Source: Meandrina meandrites
Lineage: Eukaryota; Cnidaria; Anthozoa; Scleractinia; Meandrinidae
Reading direction: 5' to 3'
NCBI GenBank assembly: GCA_963693305.1
Contig: OY855905.1
Location: forward strand, 2,322,201 to 2,386,200
Length of the DNA stretch: 64,000 nt
The position numbers and the translations under genes were made by a program. Of the stretch, positions 23,876 to 34,220 are shown one piece after another (position 1 is the first letter of the stretch; each line of letters starts with the position of its first letter). The notes under the pieces are model-generated. The model saw only the letters and a program-made list of their open reading frames with translations, searched no databases and had not been told where the DNA came from.

Positions 23876-24970
23876 CGCGGGAAATAAAAATGGCGAACAG
23901 GCGGGAAAACAAAATGACAGAGTCCTCTCTATTTCCGATGCAAACTGAACGCAAGAGGAATTGAGCGTTACTCGAAGCACTCGTCCCCCACTTCACCTCC
24001 TTGCGCCAACGTTTTGCGAAGTTTTCCATTTCTTTTGTTATTTATTGCCCGTTTTTAACGATCAAAGAACAATATCAGAAAATAGAGTATTTCATACATG
24101 TTTCTTGTGACGAAAACGCTGAAAATAGAAATGCCGATATGTTTGTAACGAACGTTTTACACATACCCAGGCAAATAGCATTCCCAAGGTAAATAACACC
24201 AAGGTAAACTCACCGCGGGAATACGTTACCGAGGTGTTTGCGGTCACACACTTAACACTTTACCAAGGTCAATTTTTCATACTGTTTTCGGCGCGAAATG
24301 CGAAAATGGGCAATACGAGGGTGCTTACTTAGCATCATCTCGCTTTTATTATTTATACTCTTTCGACAGTCCTCTACTGCTTTGTTATGTCAGTATTTCA
24401 GACAGCGAAGAAATAGAAGGCGAAGACTCCGTTTATATAAATCTCTTTGTTGGATTTTTCTAAACCTTGAGATGAAATCGAAATACATACAAGAAAACGC
24501 ACTAGTAGATCTTCCTTGACTAGCGTTGTATTTAAACGTCAAATTTCCACAAAAAAATAGCATTTATATTACTTACAAATCAGCAAGCCATCAAGCCATG
24601 ATTCTAAGAAAGACCACGTTTTTGCTGCCTTGAACACGCAAAGTTGACCTCAGGAAATCTAAACCTCACGCCATCATCAGATTTAATTTCAAATTCTCTG
24701 TTTATTTTATTTGCTTATCTTTGAGGTTTGCCTCACGATTGGTCATTTTATCTTGGGGTACTTGGAAAACCTACCTATTTGCCTCGGTAACTTTCATGGG
24801 CGATTCTTTTGTTCTTTTTCACACCACCATTTTAAGCGGGAAATAAAAATGGCGAACAGGCCATGAAAATGACAAAACACCCGGGAAAACAAAATTACAA
24901 AGCACGCGGAAAAACAAAATGACAGAGCACATGTTATTTATGATATTTACCAAAAAACGTCCTCTCTATT
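23876..24970. repeat. Direct repeats ~960 bp apart with internal amplification
   Basis: CGGGAAATAAAAATGGCGAA plus CAGGC, GGGAAAACAAAATGACAGAG and TCCTCTCTATTT occur at about 23876-23935 and again at about 24834-24970. In the second copy the GGAAAACAAAATGACA-like piece is amplified to about three imperfect units. The 0.9 kb between them has no recognisable gene; the frame at 24298-24519 starts with a hydrophobic stretch and an RQRRNRRRRLRL run but matches nothing I can name. The pair could be ends of an old element. Confidence 0.55.
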
Positions 24971-25267
24971 TGTGAGTTTCCCGAGGTAAAGAGCCCTTTT
25001 ACCATGTTAAAAGGACGATGTGTAACCGCAACTATATAAATTTGACACACTACACTATTAACCTATTCCGTACTTGAAACCCTACACCGCTACACAGATC
25101 AAGCAATTTGTTCCAGTCAAATTTTGTTAATTACATTTTATGCAGTTACGAAAAAACTTTCCGTAAAGATTCTCAAAATCCCGCTCCGGCTCTTTCTTGA
25201 AATTCCTGCTTCCCGCTCCTGTTTGCAGCTCCCATCCCGGCCGAATATCACCGAATATCACCATATT

Positions 25268-25337
25268 AGAGCTGTCAGTAGCTCCTACGTACACCAGCAG
25301 CATTTTCGTCCGCGGTCCCTTGCTTTCATTTGTCATT
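25268..25337. repeat. Dispersed 70-bp repeat, copy 1
   Basis: AGAGCTGTCAGTAGCTCCTA...CATTTTCGTCCGCGGTCCCT is repeated at 37248-37322 with only a small insertion and a couple of substitutions. On the minus strand it reads MTNESKGPRTKMLLVY; copy 2 loses the frame. Flanks differ, so the shared unit is short. Confidence 0.7.
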
Positions 25338-25729
25338 TGAATATCACCACATCTTCTTATCTGGGTTACTTAGCGTGAGGTCTGTCTTTGACCTTGTTAA
25401 AGGGCAACTCTTGGGAAATTTACCCCGATTTTTTTATTTTTTCTTTAAGTTGTTTATAGCACACAGGAATCTTTAGAAGGTAAAATTTTAAAGATATCGG
25501 CCAAAATGAATTTACTACGAATTTTCTTTTACGCCAATTTGGCGGCCATTTTGAAAACGTTCGGATTTTGGTACATCACGTGATGCTACGTCACAGGTGT
25601 GGAAGGCAGATTTGCTTTTGCATGCTTCTGATAAGAGGAAAACACGCCAAGCGTCTCTTCATAAATGAGAATGACAAGGAGAGAGACCCTATGCTGTTCA
25701 ATGATGTCCAAGATAAAAAAGGTAGTGCT

Positions 25730-26105
25730 TCAGTGCTTAAATATGAAAGGAAATAAACTTAAAAAGAGTAAATCATGTGTCGTGAAACGAAACAAATCCG
25801 TCAGATTGATCGGCCTTCTAAGGTCAGCAAATGTACATAGCTTTATAATACGATGCATCCTCTCTTGCACCATATCGTGATAAAGATGCCTTTTGTCTGG
25901 AGTAGATAGTAAATTGAAAAGGGTCTGCGAGTGCTGACTCCCATAATTTGTCAGAAATCTCTTCATTTATGAGCAGGAATACTGAGCCTCTATATGTCCT
26001 ATATGTAAGCGAAATCCACGCGTTCGGAAACAGACCGATATATTTTGATTCTGTTGTTGAGAAATTTGTCGCCACCCTCAGATTTCTCCTGCTGTTAATT
26101 GGCAA
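25730..26105 (-). pseudogene. Degenerate internal coding segment of the Kolobok-like element
   Basis: Minus-strand frames overlap in a pattern typical of a frameshifted exon. After a splice-acceptor-like AACAGCAG (about 26094), one frame runs RNLRVATNFSTTESKYIGLF. It then shifts near 25965 into MKRFLTNYGSQHSQTLFNLL followed by STPDKRHLYHDMVQERMHRI and KLCTFADLRRP. The helical, charged composition of the second part is protein-like. I cannot match it to a named transposase domain. It lies inside the TTAA-flanked element and has the same orientation as the putative first exon at its right end. Confidence 0.4.
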
Positions 26106-27338
26106 AATAGAATGCAATTCCCACCAGCAAATGTAGTGTTTCTTTGAAGTATATGCCTTCGAAAGGCGCGCGTGATTTGCGTGCAGGTCAGTACTGCGCA
26201 ATAAGAAGCCACTACCCCGCGCGCTAGCAGAGGCGCTCTCGCGGGATATAAAATTATACGAAGAAATGGGGAATCAAATATAAAACAATATCCGGATAAC
26301 TAAGAGAAGAAGTGTTGCGTGAAGTACTTATTCTGTGATTCCTTTTGATAAACAATTGTTGTAAATTAGGCAACCTGGGGTGTAGCATAAAACCCGGGTA
26401 TGAAAGCGTGTCACGCTCTTTCCCTTCACCCTCCCTAGCCTGACCACGAAACAGTTTCGTGTGCAGATTCGGGCAGATGTCAGTTGACGAGATAACTAAA
26501 GGAAAACATGCCAAATGTTGTAAGACACGAAGAGCGCAACGACCATTTCAAATGCAAACCATGAATTAAAACGCAAGCAAACGCGAAAGTAATAAGGAGC
26601 CAAACACAGCACAATTTTCGACTTTCGTGGGGGTTCTTTTCACAAAAAGATAAGAAATTGCAAAATAAAAACATGACAACTTAATTATACCGATAAATAT
26701 AAAATCACGCAGGGTCGTGTAATAGTCCCGGTGGCAGTAATCAGTTTACAAAATCATTCTCAGTACAGTTTTACGCATACAAGCACGAACAACCTTGAAC
26801 AAAGTTTCCTCGAGGCAAGTTGTTTCAACTACAGAAAGCGCAAACTCCCTTCTCCCAACAAAAGAAGTGAAGAGACCCAGCAGAGTTTTGTCCACATTTA
26901 ACTGCAAGCCTGTGTATGTTCTAGATAAAATCTGCCGCAGAATTTCGGATAGTCTACTAGTTTCGGTAGCTGGCATTTCGCCGGCAGAATTCTTCGTTTT
27001 CGAGCAGAATTTAGAAAAATCGGTAACACAAAAGATACAAAGAATTTAACTTGCGCTTCTGTATTTGCAAGCTTTCAAACGCACAAGATAGATAGTGTAC
27101 ATTAGGCTGAAGCTCAAAAGGTCAAAACCTATTGTGATAAACATGAGCAAAAATATTTGAAGACCGAATATAAACAACAAAATGCAGCAAACAGTTTGGT
27201 TGTATAAAAGCATGTTTAATTCAGCTTCTCGCGTACATGCAAATAAAAACAAGGCTTTTCAGGTTTGTCTTAGCTCACAAACAACTGGCCGAGGTAATAG
27301 AGAAAGAAACTGTACATTTAGGACTTCAATTCACTCAC

Positions 27339-27548
27339 CATTCGTCGCCGTCGGTGGTGAGGAGGTTCGATATTTTACTCCCTTTCTCTGTCTCGCTGTT
27401 TTTTCCCTGGAGGCTCAAAACGCCAGGGTTGAAATACCATAGAAGGTTCTTAATTATCCCCTGACATATCCCCTCCTATAGCTCTCTAAAAATCAGTGGA
27501 GTCGCTAGCAGAAGTTGAGCTCTCACTGCAAGAATTTGAGTCAGCCAT
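27339..27548 (-). pseudogene. Degenerate first exon of the element-encoded protein
   Basis: Reading leftward from the right TIR, ATG at 27548 opens MADSNSCSESSTSASDSTDF, a Ser/Asp-rich acidic start. A frameshift and stop follow. Another frame then continues EGICQGIIKNLLWYFNPG and reaches a good donor, GAATG|GTGAGT (exon end about 27339). Acidic serine-rich N-termini are common in cnidarian transposon proteins of this kind (memory-based). The break makes it nonfunctional. Confidence 0.4.
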
Positions 27549-27884
27549 GTTCGTGACTTGTTGCGGTTCCACACCTGTGACGTATCACATCTCGTGATCA
27601 TAATCGAAGCATTCATGGCGAAATGTCACGTAAAATACGAAGTTTTACGTTAAAATTAACCGGTAAAAAAGCTTCTGAATTCAAATTTTTTGCTTCCTGT
27701 GTAATTTTGAAACATTCGGAAGCTTTTACTGAAATATAGTTTTCTAGCCAAGAGTTGCCCTTTAACTTTTGAGATGTTTGTAAGATAAGTCATTTAGCCC
27801 CCTAATACAGCCGACTTAAAATGATTTTATCTCAGCGTACTGATAAACATTTCTCGATGATCACCAATTCTACTGGAAAGAAGC

Positions 27885-28432
27885 ATGCCATCACCTCAGT
27901 CTTCAGTTGCAAGAGATGTCGAAGCACTTGCTACGGCAAACACAAAACGAAAAACCTCGCGTTAAGTCTGCTGACTCAGGACTGAGAAAGAAACGCACGA
28001 ACTTCTTGAAGCGTGGGCCCCCAAATTCAGTAAGCTGTGGGGAGTTTCACAACAAAAAAAATAAAAATCTGGAACGATATCTATTCTTCGTATAAAGAAA
28101 GGTGTCCAGAAAGCCAGAGAATGCTACAGCAGGTGAAGAAACGGCAGCAGAATCTAGAGTACGAGTTCAAGCAGCGATCTCGCTCGACTGGAGAAGATGG
28201 AATTCAGAAAATTAAAGAAGGCTTCCCCTATTTCAACATCCTGAGTAAAGAAAGGCGAGAAAGTACGACTCCAGACTGGCATGCAGAGTTCTTTTATTGA
28301 AATGTGTGAAAAGAGTATGGAACAGGACAACGCAAGATTTGATCAGCTGAAATGTTCCGTGACGCCCAGAGCAGGCAAATGGAACAAACAAACGCCATAG
28401 TTGACATTTTTAAAGATTTAGCATCAAAATAA
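27885..28432 (+). pseudogene. Myb/SANT-like DNA-binding protein of a PIF/Harbinger element, frameshifted
   Basis: ATG at 27885 begins MPSPQSSVARDVEALATAN. After a shift, THELLEAWAPKFSKLWG supplies the first Myb helix with its tryptophan. After another shift in an A-run (about 28055), KIKIWNDIYSSYKERCPES and then RQQNLEYEFKQRSRSTGEDG cover the remaining helices of a Myb/SANT-like (MADF-type) domain. A final frame ends MEQTNAIVDIFKDLASK before TAA at 28430, the C-terminal helix often seen in Harbinger-associated Myb proteins. At least three frame breaks make it a pseudogene. It converges with the transposase remnant on the opposite strand, the two-gene arrangement expected for Harbinger. In active elements this protein binds transposon DNA and helps bring the transposase to the nucleus and the ends. 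Confidence 0.7.
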
Positions 28433-28454
28433 TTGTCTTTATCTAATCGTTTAT

Positions 28455-28770
28455 CTTCTGTTATTGAAACGATACATACAATTGTTGTGCAAAACTCACG
28501 TAGCAATCATAGTCTTTTTTAGGATGCTCGTTTTTTGTCCAACCTTTTTCAACGCAATTCTCCAACGAACTTTCAACATGCCAAATGCTCGTTCCACTAC
28601 CGATAGTAGTGCACCGAACTTTAGGTTTTAAACTTTCTCTGCTCCTGAGTCAGGCGTCCTCTGTCCGGCTAGGGTTTCACTAGCCAGTTCGTTAGTGAAT
28701 AGGCACTGTCGCCAGCTAAAAGGGGCCTTATTTCTGTTCCATTTATATTGCCTGTTGGACCACTAAGAAT
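28455..28770 (-). pseudogene. PIF/Harbinger transposase C-terminal remnant (DDE superfamily 4)
   Basis: The minus strand encodes GNINGTEIRPLLAGDSAYSL, then NWLVKP (stop) PDRGRLTQEQRKF. After a +1 frameshift comes a VERAFGMLKVRWRIALKK block, then KTSILKKTMIAT, a stop and VLHNNC. GDSAY carries the second catalytic aspartate and VERAFG the glutamate of the DDE triad in Harbinger/HARBI1-type nucleases; the closing (A)C(V)LHN motif is also diagnostic. The N-terminal half with the first catalytic Asp is absent, because sequence right of about 28770 is AT-rich and noncoding. Two stops and a frameshift confirm decay. It converges tail to tail with the Myb-like pseudogene. Confidence 0.85.
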
Positions 28771-29081
28771 TTACGTTCGCTGCAAGTTCATAAATCAAAC
28801 ACTCTTTCCTAATTGTCTCAATCATTCCATTTAAAAAATGTACAAAAATTTCATCTAATAAAACTGCTCAAATTTAAAAACATCTCTTTCACTGCTTTAC
28901 ATTCTTCGCCGTGATTTTCCCTTAAATTAAAGTTCAATTCTGTTCAACTAAAAAGCCATTTACAATGAACACTCCCAACCGACAAACGATTACAATGAAC
29001 CAGCACAAAAGCAAAAAATTTTCAATGCAGCAATATTTTTGAACTCCTACTTATAAATAAAAATTATTTGTTCTTTCACAA
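28771..29081. other. No gene recognised
   Basis: AT-rich. This is where the missing 5' half of the Harbinger transposase would be expected, and it is not there. Confidence 0.5.
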
Positions 29082-29210
29082 CGCGCGCACGCGCGCACAA
29101 AATCCGGCGGCCTCACAAAGCAAATCTTGACATGGCGGGAAAAATATTGACATGGCGGGAAAATTCCGCGGCCTCACAAAGCAAACGCGCATGGAATGCA
29201 CATTGGAATG
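29082..29210. repeat. CG-rich patch with short direct repeats
   Basis: CGCGCGCACGCGCGCAC (29082-29098) is alternating purine-pyrimidine. TTGACATGGCGGGAAAA occurs twice in tandem (29127 and about 29143). CCGCGGCCTCACAAAGCAAA-like sequence occurs twice, and TGGAATGCAC twice. CpG density is far above the surroundings. It may be a transposon end or a small promoter-like island. Confidence 0.5.
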
Positions 29211-29232
29211 CACCTTCTCCCCCTCGCATATT

Positions 29233-29267
29233 CTCGTGTCGTCATGACAACGTCATGACGACACGAG
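29233..29267. repeat. Perfect 16-bp-arm palindrome
   Basis: CTCGTGTCGTCATGAC (29233-29248), spacer AAC, then its exact reverse complement (29252-29267). It would form a stable cruciform or RNA hairpin. No downstream T-run makes it a terminator, and the context is eukaryotic. Confidence 0.85.
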
Positions 29268-29482
29268 ACAAAAAGTACCCGGATGGAGAGAAATATATTG
29301 ATCTTAATTTGCAGACAATTCGCTGTCGGAGCTGTTGGTAGCCACGCAAAACTGCCGCTTCATCCCCGATATTTATTAAGCTGGTTTGACAATCCCTCTC
29401 CAAATATGAGGAGGTGCTGAATACGCGCTGAGCCTGTTTTATCTTCCTGAATGAAGTTGATCTTCCCGCTTAAATTAAGCTT

Positions 29483-29664
29483 TAGTAGAAATAATTAACA
29501 CACTGCGGTGACAAACATGGCAAGACAACGCATGTCAGAAAAAAAATTTATTTTACAAACTTGACGTTTCGTATGCTTAACAACATACATCTTCAGAAGT
29601 GACCGTTTCCGACATGCGTTGTCTTGCCATGTTTGTCACCGCAGTGTGTTTATTATTTCTAGTA
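29483..29664. mobile_element. 182-bp palindromic MITE-like element with hammerhead-like loop
   Basis: Arms 29483-29541 and about 29605-29664 are near-perfect inverted repeats of about 59 bp (AACACACTGCGGTGACAAAC and onward). The roughly 63-bp loop carries, on the minus strand, the hammerhead-like core listed separately. Confidence 0.85.
29559..29600 (-). ncRNA. Hammerhead ribozyme-like motif (minimal stem III)
   Basis: Minus strand: ACTT, CTGAAGA (29590-29596), then stem II GTATG/CATAC around an 8-nt loop, GAAAC, GTC (29563-29565) and AAGT. This matches the CUGANGA...GAAA...UH core. A 4-bp stem I (ACTT/AAGT) closes on the core. Stem III would be only A-U and C-G with no loop, so a monomer may not fold well. 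Penelope-like elements are known to carry hammerheads with very short stem III. Activity is unproven. Confidence 0.5.
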
Positions 29665-29665
29665 A

Positions 29666-31440
29666 AGTTAGAATGGCCGAAAAATACGAGTGTTTAAATA
29701 AATTATGCTGCTTTCACTCTTGAGTTCTTTAGTCGCTGTTGTTGTAAAACATTAACTATTAAACGCTTCGTTTTAAACCTTTTGTATTGGTAAATGGACA
29801 TTTTGCTTGATTTTGCAAATGACCAACACATTCAAGACATTCAACGTTCTGCAAAAGAATTCCTTGTCGCCACGAACAAAATTGTAAACACACCGCCCGT
29901 CCATTTTTCACTGATAACTGGAACAATTTGTCAGCCAACCAGAAAGCTAGAAATGCAATGACCGAAATCGAGAAATTTAGTTAATACAGTTTTTTTTGTA
30001 AGATACAAAATTGTTAGCAACTGAAATCCCAGAAGGAAATTTTACCTCAACATTTCAATTTGCTAAGGTGAGAAAACATATATAAACTCCTGTTCTTATG
30101 CCATCGTAGCTTGATTAGACAAACAACGCTGATAAAAAATGCAGTAATTGCGGTAGGAAAATGTATTATTTTACTATGTTTCTCTCCGCTGTTTGTCTTA
30201 TACTTTTAATCAGGAAAAGACTAGTTTGGTTAACAAAAATAACTGAAAAGAAACAAGGATTGCTAATATTTAGGAAGGTTGCGAGGGATTGCGAAAAACG
30301 AACTTGAAAAGTTCAGGCTAAATTTCCCACGATGTACCATCTGTGAAAAAGATTCTTTAAAGTTTTTAAATCGGTGGTAAAATTAATCCAAATATAACCG
30401 CAATGTCTACTCGAAGCATAGACATTATCTTATTCCGAACATGACCTCACTAAAAATATCTCCATAAACAGAACGGGTTCGAGGAAAACGAATTTACTCA
30501 AAGCAGGAGCCAATGCATGAACAAAGACAATATAAGCATGCCAAAAACGTCAAATAAAAAGTTGCTCCTATCCCATTTTTTTAATAGTCAACTGATAAAT
30601 ATTTTCAAAAAGACTACATATATTTTAAAATAATTACGGTTTAAACGGGCAAAACACTTTTGTTTGGCCTGCATACTAGAATAAATACATCACCCACTTC
30701 AGTATTGTGGTATTAAACTGAATGCCAGGTAACTATTACAGTTTACATCTATAAATACAATCGGAAAAAAAACAACATTTTCTTGCCAACCAGACAAAGC
30801 TTACCCTCGTTGCGTTATTCCTCCTTCACATTTCTTCCTTTATTTGAAGTTACTAGCTCTCTGGCGCGGAAAACTACCACACTCTAGGAAAAGATTATTG
30901 AAAACGTCATTACATATGTAAGCGTGCTGTGTAAACAGAATTAATAATTCATGGCTTCTGGGTCAACACATGGATTTTGATAGTTTCCTTATTTAAGCCG
31001 AATAAATATAGTTCGCTTCGGACGGGCTTTATTGCACATTCTACGTTACTTTCTCGTGATCAGAAAGAGAAAAATGTCAGCTTTAGGAGCGAGAGAAATA
31101 AATTTTATTCCAAATTAAAAGACATCGATTTCCGTCCTTTTTCTCTTTAACCTTGACCTAGAATAAATTAATTTTTGGTCACCCACTGTGTCAGTTGACA
31201 GAAACTAAACAAACTTTGATGTCAGGGTAAGAATCTAAACCGCCCACATATGCAGCCACAACATGAGTTATGATTACTACTAAAAATACGAGGCACAACA
31301 CTGCTTCTAGCTGTGCCAGAATAAGTGCCAATTATTTTGAGGCTCGTAAAATAAATTTGAATCGCAGGGCAATAAAATGATAACTTTATTCAGAATTTAA
31401 AACGGGAAACTCCCAAGGAAGATGATAATTTCCGTAGCTT
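29666..31440. other. No gene recognised
   Basis: AT-rich; read on both strands without a supported exon, repeat pair or transposon end. Confidence 0.5.
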
Positions 31441-31470
31441 GTTTGTTACTACAGCTCACTAGATCATGCG

Positions 31471-31605
31471 CGTATAAATAAAGAGATCCCCTCCGTTGTT
31501 TAGCCCACTGGATGTTATCTACAAAACACATATTTTGCTTTTCCAAGGTCGTTCGCCGTCTTTTTGTTTTGGCAAAGCCGGCACGAGAACATCTGTGACG
31601 TCATT
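31471..31605 (+). promoter_or_regulatory. Possible TATA promoter and CRE site
   Basis: TATAAATA lies at 31473-31480 in a GC-richer context (GCGCGTATAAATAAAGAG). A perfect cAMP-response element TGACGTCA lies at 31596-31603. No ORF or donor site follows close by, so the promoter call is tentative. Confidence 0.25.
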
Positions 31606-31860
31606 TTTTCAAAGTGCGAGCTGAATTACCGGAATTCATGCTGGAATAGAAGTAAGGGCCAACCAGACTGCAGGGATTAACGTTGTTGTTCCATTGAAAT
31701 CTTCTTCGCTATCTTTCATGTATTCCTATCATCGACAGCCCAAAAAATATACACCTTAATAATCATCCACTATCTCGCAACGAATTTTTAATTGTAAACA
31801 AAAGCATGGAGTTTTGTCCAAACTAAATAGGAAAAAAATATGTTTGGAATGGTTTATAAC

Positions 31861-32118
31861 TCAAGAATATGAAGCAAATACTTGTTTGTTCCGCCAAGCT
31901 AAACCATGATCAGCTCCGAGTCTTTTTGAGTATAAAATGTAACCCACCTTAGTTCTTATAAAGGATTGCCTGATCTCTTTCTCAGTAGCTGGAGTTCTTA
32001 CTTCTGCGTGATATCTCGCACATTTCGAATGAAGGAATTGCCTAATGCTTCTCTCACAAAAGTATCTGATTGAATTATGACAACTTAATGTTGTTTTTAC
32101 GATCTTGCAATCATTCAA
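31861..32118 (-). CDS. Small ORF, 85 codons, unknown
   Basis: A true ATG at 32118 (minus) opens 85 codons to TGA. It reads IRYFCERSIRQFLHSKCARY, then RTPATEKEIRQSFIRTK, then SKRLGADHGLAWRNKQVF. The middle is charged and helical, and composition is balanced. A donor-like AACTAAG|GTGGGT inside could end an exon at about 31951. No family is recognised, and it could be chance. Confidence 0.25.
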   Translation of the reverse strand: MNDCKIVKTTLSCHNSIRYFCERSIRQFLHSKCARYHAEVRTPATEKEIRQSFIRTKVGYILYSKRLGADHGLAWRNKQVFASYS

Positions 32119-32230
32119 AGAGCCATCAAAACAAGTTTCTATTTTAAGGTAGTAATGTCTTTCAAGGAACTGCGTCCCATGCGGGAAGGAAGTAGCTAGA
32201 CGCCGTCAACACGCTGGCAAATCTACTGAA

Positions 32231-32905
32231 GTCATTACAATAACTCAGCACGCAACCGTATCGGTGCGTTTTATTTTTTCAAACTGTATAAACTCAAATC
32301 TAGTTTTTTATAGAGCATTCGATTCACTTGCTATAATTTAAAATAAAATGGTTTAAAAACAGCATGGGAAATATCCATATATATAAAAATTGGAATAGGT
32401 AAAGAGTTGCAAGTGTAGATTTTTGTTTCATGTTTTAATTCTAAAATATGTTCGTGACTTTTCCTGCTTCCATGATTCATCACCAGATTAGTTCAAACAC
32501 TAGACATATTGGAAGCAATACCGACGCTAAAAATAGGGAAGTTCATTTGTCACCCTGAAGACTAATGGTCGGTACTTTTACTGCAATCAAGCTACTTTCA
32601 ATTCATTGCGAGATGTCTGCAGGCAAGCAAAATAATTAAGGTTATTAAAATAACCCGGCACGCGATCTTGTCGGTACGTTTTGATTTAATCTTCCAACTG
32701 TTTAAACTCAAATTTAATTTCTTGGGAATAGAAAAATGGTTAAGCTCTTCATGGGTAATATCCATAAAAATTGGAATTGGTATAGTCGCACCAAATCAGC
32801 TGAAATACTAGACATTGAAAGCAATATTCACTACGCTAAAACATAGGGAAGTGCATTGTCAGTCCGCATGACAAAGTGCATGTACTTTTACTATAATTAA
32901 TTTAC
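32231..32905. repeat. Diverged tandem duplication (410-bp offset)
   Basis: Unit A (32231 to about 32600) and unit B (32641 to about 32905) share, in order, AACTCAGCACGC/AACCCGGCACGC, CGGT.CGTTTT, AACTGT.TAAACTCAAAT, CATGGG.AATATCCATA, AAAAATTGGAAT and TAGGGAAGT.CATT, followed by GTACTTTTACT. The offset falls from 410 to about 311 bp because unit A has extra sequence in the middle. It is noncoding. Confidence 0.7.
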
Positions 32906-33654
32906 TTTCAGCTTTGATTACTTTCAAACTGCCAGAGGCTAGTTACGTATTCAGTACTGCAAATTTTGTTTGCTTTAACCAGAATGTTCAGCACCATGGC
33001 TTTGTTCCAATTTGAATATTAGCACTGAAGCGTCCTCCAAGTTACTATGACCATTAGCCATCATGCCATCAAAATATGAAAATAAGGGTTGATGGACTAG
33101 GCATAAAACAATAAAAAAATGACTTTCTTTAAGTTTTTTTTTGCTATCTGTGTACATTTTAAATAGCAATGCTAAAAACCAAGAATGACTGATTATGGAT
33201 TTTTCTAAGCCAGCTTTAAGAAGTAGAAGGGAACCTTTAACCTTGTCTTGATCGTAGTAATATTTTAACCCACTAGTCGTACATAATACACTCTTTAAAC
33301 CATTGACAAAGAAGCCTTCTAAATCTGAAGATCAACCGCCATATACAGTGCCATATCACGGAAAGACAAGTCGAATTTCTACTGCCCACACATCACGGTG
33401 CGATTTTAAGTCGTGTTCGGTTTTACAGCTGATTTTTATCTCCAACAATAACATGAAAGAAATTTTTTACTTCCACAAAAGACCTCTTCAGCTTCGTTTG
33501 TTTCTTGGATCCCATTTCAGGCCATGTGATGTTGCCCTTGAGAATTGTTTCTTTCAAAATAAGACAAATAAGAAAATATCGTTCAAATAGACTGATATAA
33601 TTTTCAGATAGAAAAAGAAACAACTCCCCAGAGAACATCACATGATCTGAAATT
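32906..33654. other. No gene recognised
   Basis: AT-rich; frames at 32975-33169 (minus) and 33303-33590 (plus) lack any family resemblance or splice context. Confidence 0.45.
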
Positions 33655-34220
33655 ATAGACGCCGGGTAAAAACGGTTGTTTTTTAAATAAACGCCGGGGG
33701 CGTTTAATCGAGGCCCCGGCGTTTATTTGCGTTTGAACCAACAAGTTGATTTTTCCCATATTAAATAGAACTACTGCGACATACCAGTAAGCTATAGCAT
33801 TTTGATAATCTTAAATAAACGTTTATGTGGAACTTAAACCTTTGTACCCATACTTGCTCCTATTTTTTAGATATTCCTAGTTTTTTTGGATATTCTTTGC
33901 GTTCTGTTTGCCGCATATCCTGATTGAAACATTCGTGTGCTGTATATAATCCTGTAATTGTTGGTAATGATTATCCTCAAAGACACAGGGACAGTTTGTT
34001 CGGGCAGCACGAAGGGAAAACTCGCTCAGCATTGACAAACTGCCCTTTGTAGGTCTCGGAGGATGGGTGATAATAAATCAATCTGAAACATATGACAGAA
34101 AGTTGGACTTCATAAATAAACGCCGGGCCCCAATTAAACGCCGGCTTCAAGTAAACGCCGGGTCCACAAGGCCAATTTTGAAATAAACGCCGGGGGCGTT
34201 TAATTGAGAAAATACGGTAT
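33655..34220. mobile_element. Foldback-type element with nested AAACGCCGGGGGCGTTT palindromes
   Basis: Nine occurrences of AAACGCC or its complement cluster at the two ends (33657-33735 and 34112-34205), including ATAAACGCCGGGGGCGTTTA, itself a palindrome. The 370-bp centre is AT-rich and noncoding. The GC-rich ends contrast sharply with the background. It is probably a non-autonomous element. Confidence 0.65.

Larger units (their letters stand above)
25401..27761. mobile_element. Kolobok-like DNA transposon (TTAA target site), degenerate
   Basis: The termini AGGGCAACTCTTGG (25401) and CCAAGAGTTGCCCT (to 27761) are inverted and flanked on both sides by TTAA (25397-25400 and 27762-27765). Inverted similarity continues for about 200 bp, ending in TCACAGGTGTGGA (25591-25603) and its complement (about 27567-27579). 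TTAA duplications are made by Kolobok and piggyBac elements. The AGGG terminus does not look like piggyBac's CCC terminus, so Kolobok-like is preferred. The 2.36-kb interior keeps only fragments of a minus-strand gene (see the two pseudogene entries), so the copy is dead. Confidence 0.75.

Noticed and set aside
24298..24519. ATG frame with hydrophobic start and arginine-rich segment
   Set aside because: Lies between direct repeats of a likely decayed element and matches no family I know; composition alone is not enough.
30475..30490. GGTTCGAGG, tRNA B-box-like
   Set aside because: No A-box at the right distance and no cloverleaf; not a tRNA or tRNA-derived SINE head. The same applies to GGTTCGAGAAG on the minus strand near 22785.
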